A stretch of 64,000 nucleotides of DNA from Epinephelus fuscoguttatus (lineage: Eukaryota; Chordata; Actinopteri; Perciformes; Serranidae), in the NCBI RefSeq assembly GCF_011397635.1, contig NC_064759.1, positions 23,274,428-23,338,427 on the forward strand. Direction: 5' to 3'. Numbering within the stretch: the stretch's first letter is position 1; every line of letters starts with the position of its first letter. The notes under the pieces are model-generated. The model worked only from the letters and a program-made list of their open reading frames with translations, made no database searches and had not been told where the DNA came from. Made by a program: the position numbers and the translations under genes. Below are positions 12,101 to 24,200 of the stretch, one piece after another.

Positions 12101-15100
12101 TTTCACTTGCAATCTGAAAAGAGGGTGAAAGAAGCAGCAAAGCATTAAAACATTATAATAGAGCAATACATAAATACAGAGATGCTGATTGTTATGCATC
12201 GTGGATGCAGTGAATTTCTCACCAGCTCCAGACAGAGGCGATGTCCATACGCCGAGGCGTAGTGCACAGCGTTGTAGCCCTGATTGTCCCGGATCCCTGG
12301 ATTTGCATCATTTCGCAGTAAATATTCCAGGCACCTGCAGAAAAAAACAAAGAGGGTGTATTAAAACAACATCATCTTTCAAGTCTTGAACCATTACTCA
12401 GCATAACCAATAACACAACTGAGCTGTTATCTATAAAACCCTCAAACACAACCTGCCTCCCACACAGCCACCCGCTCCTTTAACAAACTGAATTTTCAAA
12501 GTATTACTGACTTTCCATCTGTGTCAGAGGCCGCAGCGTAGTGGAGAGGAGTGCAGCCCCGCTCGTCTAGGTCATTGACGCTGGCCCCAGAGCCCACCAG
12601 CGCAAACAGGCACTGGTAGTTACAGTTGGCAGCAGCATAGTGCAGAGGGGTCCTGGAAAAGCAAACACAGCTCAGTTCCCTCTCCAAATCTAACAAAGAA
12701 ACTGAGACAGAACAATCTATTGATCCAAAGTCATAATTAAATTCCACAAACCTGCCAAAGCTGTCCTTTCTGTTAAAGTCTGCCCCAGTGTTGAGGAGAA
12801 GATTGAGACATTCCAGGTTTCTGAGGGATTATAATATAATGAACTGATAAATATAATAATATTCTTTTTGTTATAGGTCATGAACTAAACGGTAATGCTC
12901 CCAGTTAATATTAAACATGTTATTCAGCTGTCCTGTACTCACCCTCCAGCAGCTGCAGCATGTAAACAGGTCCTTCCAAAGTCATCAGGAGTATCAATAT
13001 CAAATCCTGCATTAGAGAAAAGACAATGAACAAGATCCTGTATACTGTACATTAGGAGTGGATGACTAGACAAATCTACTGGCTATCTGTAATTGGCTGA
13101 GTACATCGGCAGTTGCTATTATTTGTGTGATTTTTGTCATTTTAGTTTACTGATTTATTTTATTGGTCTGCCTCTGAGGACTGGAGGAGGAGTGAGAGCC
13201 GCAGCTCAGCAGGCAGCTGCTAAGCTGGCTGTAGGCAGAGAGACAGCAGGGAGAAACATCATGTAGAGCCAGCATATTTCACAATCTAACTTGATGAATT
13301 AAAGGTCAGGTGAGTAGGATTATGGGGATATGTTGGCAGAAACTGAATATTACATAATAAGTATTTTTTCTTTAGTGTATAATTGCCACAAAATAAGAAT
13401 TGCCGTGTTTTTGTTACCTCAGAATGAGCTGTGTATATCTACATAGGGAGCTGGTCATTGTCTGCAAGGTCCGCCATGTTGCACTGCAATGTTTCTACAG
13501 AAGCCCAGAATGGACAAACCAAACACCATATAGAGGCCCCTCCACGATGAGCGGTGTCAGGAAAAAATTTGTAAGGTGAAACTGCTTTATTCAATGTTTT
13601 TCTAGTTTAAATCACTAGCTCCGTTTGTTTTGGGGAGGAAGAGACCTCTCCGGATAATTCGTCTCCCGGTAACAACCTCCGGAACATCTGGGTCTTAAGT
13701 TATCAGAGAAATATGGTGAGTCCACATTAGCAGGTGTTGGGCTAGCCGAAGGGACCTCTGCAGATAATTTGGCTCCAGGTAAAAAAATTACCTGAACAAT
13801 AGAATCTGAAGGAATCCCAACTGGAAGTTCACACTTGGCACATTGGAGACATTTCAGCTGGTTGCAATCTGCAGTCCTCACCATTAGGTGCCAGTAATTC
13901 CTACACACTGCTCCTTTAAGGGTTTATTTCGACCAAACCAAAGACGGTGATTGTTGTATAACAGAGAAAAGACTAATATTGATGGTTTTGGTAAGTTTTT
14001 TAGTTTCTCTCAGGTTTGAGTGAAGTGTGCTTAACTATGAGTTAACAAGGCAATTAAGGTAGTTTCAGTTAAGTGAAAGAGATGAATTCAGAAGGTGCAT
14101 GGTTGTACGTGTTTGTGCACACACACATGCATGAAAATATCGACAATCGCCAGTTGTTGGGCTGATGGAGGCCATTGCCCAACCCTAATGTATATGAAGT
14201 TTTACAGTGCAGACCTTGTCAAGAATTCTGAGTTACTAACCTGCACTAATTGAACCATTCAAATACAAGACTTCCATAATTTTCTGCTGTGACTATTTGG
14301 GTCACTACTATTGATTAAAAGTTGCTCACCTGAAGACAGGAGCTTTCTGCAGCAGTCAGAGAACCCACTGAGAGCAGCCAAATGCAGCGGGAACATACCA
14401 TGAACCCCTCGTCTGAAAAAGACACAATCATGTTACTTAGTATCACTCAAATATCACTGGTGCTAAGGGTAGGAACGCACTATTAATAGTACAGAATCAT
14501 CTGCATCAGTTACATAACAGACATTAAACCTATACTTTGGAAAGGTTTAAACATGCAGCTCTGCCACGATGCAGAAAGTAAGAACAGTTGCTGAAAAAGG
14601 GGCAGGCAGGCTCACTTACTTAGCTGTATCAGCTCTGTTGGTGATGAGGGTGTTGATGAGCAGCTCGTGTCCATATCGAGCTGCAATGTGCAGTGGTGTA
14701 TTTCCGTTCTTATCTTCACAGTCAATCTCAGCACCTTAAAAAAAGGAAACAGACCAAGCACTTAGCTAGTGTTACGCTGAGAAGCAGTTTGGGTTTTACA
14801 GTCCAGCTTGAGAAATAAAGTCAGCAAGGCTGCATTTTAAGAGGAGCTCACCATTTTCAATGATTGCTTGAGACCTAGAAAACCTCCCATGGATTGCTGT
14901 CATGTGGAGCGGAGTCTTACCATCTTTACTCTGGAGTGAAATAAAAACATGGAGGTATCACAACGTTGATCATGACTATGGCTTTCGGCTTTAGAGTATA
15001 TTTCCCAAACAGGAGGCTCCAAAAAAACTCCAAAAATTATGAAACTGCATTTCTGACATCTATTAAAAGTCAAGTAGTTTCGTAAAAATACATAAACAAT

Positions 15101-18100
15101 CCAAATAAGCACTTTGAGTCACACACAAGCAGCAGGTGTGACTGTTTAAACACTGACTCTTAACCACAACTATTCAGTCTTTGTTTCAACTTTTAATTGT
15201 AACGCTGGTGTAATGATTTCTCAATAGCAGAACTGCATCTGGTAAAGGAGTGCCAGTTATGCAGTACCTGCTTTCCCACATCACACTGAGCAACCCTTTT
15301 CCAAGTTAAAAGTTCTCAAAAAGCCTGAGGCAACATTCTGGTTTTTACTTACCTTGATGTTGACATCAGCCCCGTTGCACACTAGGAGCTCCAAACAGAG
15401 TGCCCCGTGGCGGGACGCTGCGGTAAAATGGAGAGGAGCAAAGCCCTTCTCGTTCACCTGGTTGACATTAGCTCCGCACTCTATGAGCTCATTCACCACC
15501 ACATCCTGCCCATTGTAACAGGCCACATGGAGGGGTGTGTTGCCATATGCATTGGGCTCATTGATCTGGACAACAAGAAAAACAGGGATTATACTTTCAC
15601 TACTTTTACTCACAATAAAAATTATTAACAAAAATTATGTCGAGTCATTACCCAAAACATAAGAAGTGCATAAGGACAGGTTATGTGTTATTACATTTGT
15701 TTTCACTCCTCATCAGATCATAAGATAAAGCAGTGACTGCAGTGAGATGACAATAAGCTTGTAGGTGGAACTTACATCCACCCCCAAGTCCAGGAGGTAT
15801 TTGACAACACTGATCATTCCACTGGAAGCTGCTGCATGTAGGGGGGTGTAAGATTTCTTATCTTTGCAGGCCACCTCGGCCCCATGAGATGCCAGCAGCT
15901 TTACCACTTCTATGTGTCCTGAAATGAAAGAGAAATATTTGATTACGTAAACAGAGATGTCATCAGCTGTTTCATTTGGTCACACAGGAACATGAGTATT
16001 CATTTTAACATTTGAGACCTTTACAGGGGCTCTATACGGAATTCAGAATGTATGTGTTATCTGGATACAGTTCCCAAGATGGAGGTGGCTGAGCTGGTGG
16101 CTAGCAGCTAATGGTGCTAACTCTATAAACAGCACTAAACAACAGCAATAATGCCAACAGAGTTATCCAGAGGGGGTAGCAGAGGTTGGGTGCTACGCTC
16201 CCGCAAATACACTGTCCTGATCTGCACTGCGCTCAGTGGCAGCAATGAGCTGGTCAGTGGGATACACAAATGCACTAAGATCCATGTGCAACCAGGCCAG
16301 TTTACTTACTACAACAAACCACAAAGAAGCTTGGATTACAACACACAAAGAGCGTGACTTCATTCTCTGCTCAGGATGCCATTACTCCACCATATCTTTA
16401 AATAGCAAATGATTGTTTGCTGCTGTATTAATGTTCTGAATGTCGTACAGTTACATAAGAAACTAATAATGTGAGGTAAACATGATTTATTACCCATGTA
16501 GGCTGCCCAGTGGATTGCACGGCGGTCCCTCTTGTCAAAGGCATTGATGTTTGCTCCTCTGGAGAGCAGGATCCTCACCATCTAACAGCAGCGATGGAGA
16601 AAGAAGAGCAGTCAGGAAAAATGTCAAAGGAAGTTACAACTTGAACAAATTCTGCTGCCTTTCAGTCAATGTGGCAACTCATTTAACCACTGTGTATACA
16701 TGATGTTTAATGGGGCTAACAGGCTGAATCTCTGGTCTACACCACATGCATGCGTACAGTTTATATTGATTTAATCTTATCTTGTGAATTAGATGAGCTT
16801 CCATAAGGCTTTAAATCATTTTTTAATTGCTGAGCATACACTCAATACAGGTGCATCAACAGGACAAGAAAACATTGAGCATGAAACTCCACAACTGCCG
16901 TGCTCACATCTGTATTTGTTGGTGTTTTACTGGAGCTTTGCTGCATAACCAAAAGGTTCCTCCAAACAGCTTTTATGCACTTGATTTGCATAAGCACATT
17001 TCCACCTTTAAGATAACTCTTTTGCATGTTAGTATTTGATTCCAATGATTCATTTGCATGCAAGCACGTGATTGGACAAGCAACACACTGTGCGTCAAGC
17101 ATCCTCGAGTGAGCGACCACAATTTATGACTGACAGCCCGCAGTTTGAGTTTGTTTCCATGTGGATAAACACTGACGGTCTGATAATGTGTTATTCTCTA
17201 AACAAACTGCGACTAGTTCACTAAAGAGCGGATCCATCGTTTGATGAGCTGTGGCTTCTCCAAGTACAGAGTTTGTCACAGTGTTTTTGTGCAACTGACT
17301 ACCAGATCGAAAGCCTGATAATTATTACCTTATCAAAACTCTGCTACACACCAACACAGAGGCTCAGCTTAGTTGTGTGTCTAAAATCGGAAGTGAGAAT
17401 AGGCGGCAGAGTACGCCAAATACTGTCAGTACAAATACCTTACTGTCATTTGTTAATTTTTCACTATGTGCAGCACTAAAAAGCTCCATGACAAAAAACT
17501 TGAAACTTAATCAGAGGAAAAAGATACCAAGAGGAAGACTAACAACTGACTACATGTTTCTCTAACTAATGCAATGTGTATGTAGCCACCAAAATAATAA
17601 TTACTGCTGCAACTAACAGTTACTTTAGCTACTGAATAATCTGTACATTATTGTCTCAATTAATCGATTAATAGTTCTACCAAATAATTGGAAAACTGTG
17701 AGAAAAGCCTGTTAAAATATCCTGCAGCCTAAAATGAGTTCATCACTTGTCTTGTTTTGTCTAAACAACACTTACAAACCCCAAAAAATCTTCTAAAATT
17801 AAAGACAAAGGAAAGCAGCAAATCCTCACATTTGAGAACCTGGAAATGTCACAATTTTGGTATTTTGCTTGAAAAATAAGTTTAATTTTCTGTCAGTCTA
17901 ATGATTTAATGACTAATCATTGCAGCTCTAATGGCATGACATGATTTATTGTGGTTATGACAGTTATGGTTATGGCTGGCACAGCTTTTAAACACTGGGT
18001 CAGCAGTGCTTTAAGGGGATGTTGACTGTTTCACTTCAACTTGTTAAACAGGCAATAATGTGGCCATTGTTCACTTGTTCTGTATTGCAATGCCCATTGT

Positions 18101-18230
18101 GTTAACTCGTTTATGGGGCAAGCAGAAACACTTCCTCTCAGTAAGAGGAGAAGATCAGGAGCTTATACCAACAGCCGCTAAACACACCCAACATCAAGCC
18201 TGTTGTGTCAATATGAGCAATACTTTTAAA

Positions 18231-18282
<52 letters not shown>

Positions 18283-21200
18283 CAGGACAGACTGTACAGC
18301 CACACAATCAGCAATAACTCTTAAAGTTAGCACACCTTTTGTTTCTTATAGTGAACGATATTCAAATGTGCTGCCATTTCTCTCCATTAAGATACAGCTA
18401 AATCAATACTGAAGACATTAAAACACTTGGAGTACAGCTCACAGCTGAATCAAATATTACCTCCAGATGACCGCTGAAGGCTGCATGATGCAGCGCGGTC
18501 CTGCCTGCCCTGTCGGACACATTCACATTGCTGAGCAGTGGGACGAGGGCCTCGGCGCAGCGGACTGCTTTATTCGCTGCGGCGATGTGAAGCGGCGTCT
18601 GCCAGTTCTTGTCTCGGGCGTTCACGTCTGCAGAGTGTTTCAGCAATACCTGGACAGCCTCCTGCAAGAAGTCGTCACATTAAGGTTTAAGTTCCACGCT
18701 GTTTAGATTTGTAAATCATTGCTCAACAAAAGTGTGTGTTACACAGAACCAGAGGAACCTTCACATACCTCGCTGCAGGACGCCACAGCCCGGTGCAGAG
18801 GAGTGAGCCACTTGTTATCTTTGGCATTTACTCTGGCACCTAAAAGTCAGAGGACACTGGCTGTTAGACTTTTAAGGTCACAGAGTTAGATGACACCTGG
18901 TGCAACGTTTCAACAAAACAACTCAAGCCTTTATAACAGTTTTAAGTCCTATTTATCATATCTCCATCTGCATATTCGTAAGAAAAGCGAAAACTGCAAA
19001 GGGTGCACGTCAAAGTATTTTACAATATTGAATGCAGATGCACCATCTGGCCACACAGGCATTTGAAATATGCCATTATGTTCTCAGACAGGTTAACATT
19101 GCTGATCATTTACCAGTCCATTCAATACCAAGAAAAACAAACTGTATGACAGAACCTCCATGTACGGCAGGGAGAAGAGAGGTGATGATGATGTTGCTTA
19201 AAGTGATTTGCAAGGGTTTAAGTGGATGCCAATGTAACTGATGAACCTTCCAACCTTTTTCCCAAACTAGTAACATAAATTTGGCCATATTGGTTACCAT
19301 TCTTAAACCATTCTGCTTTCAGTTACATTGCTGGATGTGATATTGATGATAAATGTTTCCAGTTACTGGATACTGAGTTCTAAATGCTCTACACTACAGA
19401 AATAACAAAAATTGACTTAATCCTGTCTATACGTATACAGATATTTTTGTAAACTGATATTTTCCTCCACATTTGGCCTCTTTCCACACATGACTAGAAC
19501 GGAGTTTTTTTAAAAATGCCTTCTACTGTGAAGAGCTAACAAAACTCCGGTTACTGTTAATGTGTGTGAGCACTTAAAACAGAGCGTTTGGGAAATGATG
19601 GCATCATCTTTCCAACAGACGCATGCCCCCTCTTGATTTATGTAATGAACATACACTACAAACCACAACAACAATGGCAGACTACTGGTTCGCTAACAGT
19701 TTGTTAGCATTGCCCGGTCTAATGGCGAATTAACACTTGAACTCTGTGTTGCTGCACTACTTCATAGACGAACGGAGCTGTCTGCGGTGTCCAATGTTTC
19801 TGCCCCATCTCAGTGTCCATGGTTTCAAGTCAGCCAGAGACGATGATTTTGGATCAGGAAGAGTCGAACCAGCAGATGGTGGGACACTTTCCAGGGTGGG
19901 ATTGTTGTCGATGAGGAACAGAAGGAAAGGTTTAGTATGTCCAGAGCATCACTCGTATGTCTGAGTGAGCCCTTTCATCCTTACATTGAAGTTGGTGTTT
20001 TGAAAAATGTGACAATGGCTTGTATATTTTACTGCCTTTGTGACGAGGGGAGACTGCTGAAGACAGCAACAGCAACAGTAACCTGTGAGTGTTCGGACAC
20101 ATTTTTGAGTTCTTGTGTAGAAGAGATATTTTGTAAAATGAAGGTCGTGTGGACAATTTTTTTTTTTTTTTTTTTTTTAAATGGAGGGGAAAGAGATCTG
20201 TTTTCAAAAATATCTGTAGACATGTAGACATGGCCTTAAACAGCTTTTGTACATAAATCCTTCTCCTTTTGAAGAACATACCTGAAAGAATCAGCAGCTC
20301 AATAATTTCTGCATCTCCGAGATAGGCAGCAGCATGCAATGGAGTTCGCTTCTCATTGTCCTGTAACAAGTGAGCATTAACGACATGAGTAGGATTAGAC
20401 AGAAACAAAAACACAGTGACATTATAATCACATCTTTTCTTTTCGTTATGTAACATTACAATGCAGGAACGGAGCGATAACCATTAGATGTTGACAAACA
20501 GTCACTGTTTATGGCAAAAAGAAAGTGGGTTAAACACAAATTGAGTAACCCTAAAAGCCTTCGTGTGAAACACAAGCAAATACAAACCAGCTTTATTTTG
20601 AAACAAACACCCCCACCAAGGCAGTAATGGTGAGGAATGCAATAAAAGAGGCAGAGCCAGATCATGCAGCGGGAACTGTAAAAACAAACGATGTGCTTTT
20701 TGTACTCAAAAAAACTATTATCTGAAAGAGTCATATGAGGCCTTTCAAGGACAATTACACATTAGAGGTTTTAAATTCTGTGTCGCTGGGATGTTTTTTA
20801 AATATAACAATAATATGAGGAAACAGATGCAGAGATTAGTGAGAGTCGGTTGGGATTACCTGTGCATTCACATCCTCTTTTTTGAATATGAGTGAGCGTA
20901 CTTCATCTGGGTCCACATTGAAAATAGCTTTCAGCAAAGCAGGCTGTAAAAGAAAGATTATGTCAAAATCAACAGGAACATGAAACACTGTCTCAGACTT
21001 TCATTATTAAAGTAAAAAAATGAATGCCAGACCAACAGCCTGTAAGTACACCTTGTTTGTCAGACTAGAAATTTGAGAAAACAATAACCGTTCACACCTT
21101 GGAAGGTTTAGACCTTAGAGAGAATTCAGGGTCCACGTCGTCAAGCACAACAATACACACGCGGCTCATTTGCTCAGAGATTAGCTGCTAAAAAGTCCCT

Positions 21201-24200
21201 ATATATTGTTGTTAAAAATCATTTTCAAAAAAGCACAGACTGGAGCAAAGCAATGTTCATAAAAAGATACAGACTGTCAGGATTGATACTGACAAATGCT
21301 GAGCAGCCACTTTCTAATTCAGTTCTGTGTTTACAGCCTGTTGGCAAGCAAAACCACATCCATCCCACAGCACAGAGAGAAATATCATAATCTTTCAGCG
21401 AATACAAGTCCAGCGCTGTGCTCCGAATGACTGATGTGCCGTCCATCATCGCTTTTTGTCCAAAGTCGTGACTGTGCCTGCATCGTAAGCGGAGGTCGAC
21501 ACGGAAAAAAGGAAAACGTCCACAGTTTATGTGGTTCACGACATCCTACATGACAACAGGTGGAAAAGATGATAAAAGTCAAAGTTTCCAAAGTAAAGCT
21601 GAAGGAAAAAATCTGGGAGTTATTTGGGAAGTCCGACTCTTATGGATCGTGCCATTCTTGCCCTGGCTTCTTAAAGAGTAGCTACATTGGCTCCACCTTT
21701 CTTAGGGGTGTATCCAAAGGGAAATGAACCACTGTGGATTTTATACAACTTCAGCTGTGCTATATAAGCAAAATACTGTATAATAAACACCATGTTTTCC
21801 TTATTTCCATTTTGCACAATTATTCATACTTGTGCCTAAAAAACTGAAACCATATCAAAGATTTATTGCAATATGTATTGACTCTCATCCAGTAAGTTAT
21901 TCATTGTGACTGCTGCAGCATTTTTGCCAACACTTCCTGTAAGACAATGCTCTGTTACACAACTTGCAATGTTTCCAAATAGTGAGTCCAAACTGAGAAC
22001 CCAACGCTCCAGCACAGCTGATGTAAAACTTGTCAGAGTGTCTACAACATCTGGTCCATGTATTTGCCCACATCTTCACAACTGTTAGCAGTATTACAAC
22101 CTTAAGCAACAGTTAGCTTTAATATCATATTGCAGCTGCACATTTCTACTTTTAACCACCAGCTAATAAAATCACTCACATGGTGGTAAAGCATAATTTT
22201 ACCACACCATAAATAACGGGGCTGCATCCCAAATTTAGCATTGCTACTTTCTTGTTCGCGTTGGATGACCTGGTCCACAAAGCACCAAGCTGGCAGCTCT
22301 GGTTCAGTCTACAACACATTTAATCAAATGTTTGCTTGAGTTTTTTTTGTTTGTTATTAACCAGTGTTACATATCTATGATTTGCAAATTGATTTGGAAA
22401 CAATGCTGGAATCAATGCCCCTATCAACAGTCACGAACTGTATAATTAAGTGTGTTAATGGAGCTCCATGTGTCATGGCAGCCAGCTCAACACTGCTGCA
22501 CACTCCTATCTGATCTACCATAACACCAGCAGTCTTTGATCAGGCAGTTTTCCACTGCCTGTGGGAGGAGGCTGGCATGGATGGGGAGAACAGTGAGGGC
22601 AGGGGATCCCTTCCAGAGGCTGCAACTGGTTACCCATGAAAGACCCAGATGGAACATTCCTGGCTTTCACAAAAAACTTAACTCTTCCCTGACTTTAGTC
22701 ACGCTTAAAAAACAAATTAACTTGGGTTTGCAGCCACAACAACCACCATTAAACATTTTCCTCCCAACAAGTCCTAGCTGTGAAATCTGGCAATGGTAGA
22801 TATGTGTCAGGTGAGCTATTATGAAACACTTCCGTTTACATGTGAGCAATCATAACCTCTGAATGAGCAATGTGCACTCATGTATCCAAAACAAAGTGTA
22901 AGATGAAGAAGCAGGAGGGTCCTGTTACAAAGAGTCAGCAGGTTTTAAAATGATCTGTCGTAATGTAATCTTATTAGCCTTTGTCTGCCTTAAATACATA
23001 TCCAGAGGGAAATAGTACATAAACCTAATGTTTGAGGGAAAACAACAACACTGACATAACCTTTCCTTTGAACAGCCCATCGCTCTGCATACAATTATTT
23101 CCATGAGCTGGCTTTCTTCCTGTGTACAGTCAGAATGATGTAGCATGCAGAGTACATTCGTTCATTAAGACTTCATCCTTCATTTAACCCACCAGGCTGC
23201 CCAGCTAGCTAATTAGCTAATGTGCAGCCATGTAGACTGCATGTACACAACACTTGTAGTTTATATGGAATAGTTTGAGCCACATATTTTGCAAACCCTA
23301 TCAAATAGAACTCGCTGTGTCTGGATCCAACTAGTCGTTCTGTACTGTTTCCCAGTATGTCTCAATGACTCACAACCACATTGTTATCCAGCATTCACTC
23401 TAAGCTTTGTGAAAGTCGAGCATGAAACCGAGCACTTTCACCTTTAGCAGACAGAGAACATGCACTGTATGCAAAAAACTCAACTTGTCTGCTGCAAGAC
23501 GTCCGGATTTAACAAACTAAAAAGTCAAACATTGTATGCATTACTGTTTAATATAGTAAAAATCTACTGTGAACACTTAACTGACTAATTCAAAGTATAC
23601 CTGGCAGTGTAGGTAAGATGATTCCATTTGAAGTATATTAAAACCAACAGGACAAGATAGTTATGCCCTTACACAAATTTAAGCCACATGATGCATTTCA
23701 GCAGTCGAATTCATGCTCAATAAGTATTTAGAATAAGCCAGACAAAGACAACCATTGCCATCTGGGGACCAAGTAGCTTACAGTCCCTTTTTAAAAAAAC
23801 ATAACACAATCCTCTCATTCACTTACTATAATGGCCATGAATATCTGCAGGGTGCAAGAGTGCTCAGAGTTTCTAGGGACAAATTCAGGGTAACAAACAG
23901 GCACTTGTTCCTCTTACACTGTTTCATTTTGAAGATTTCAGTATATCCCCGACAGTAAAAAGAAGGGACAAATCTACATTTTGTTGTTTTCAGTTCTGCA
24001 GTCCTGCACGACTGGTGTAGGAGATTTTCTATGCTTCTCTGGCTGCACGACTATGCACCTCCTCTCCTCATACAAGCCAGCCTAGTTAATACCATCACCA
24101 TGGAGACAGCTCTTTGGCAACTCCACCGGCTCACATGAGCCCAGGTACACGATCATTCAAGCACACGCACACACACGCACACACTCAAACACAATGAAAG

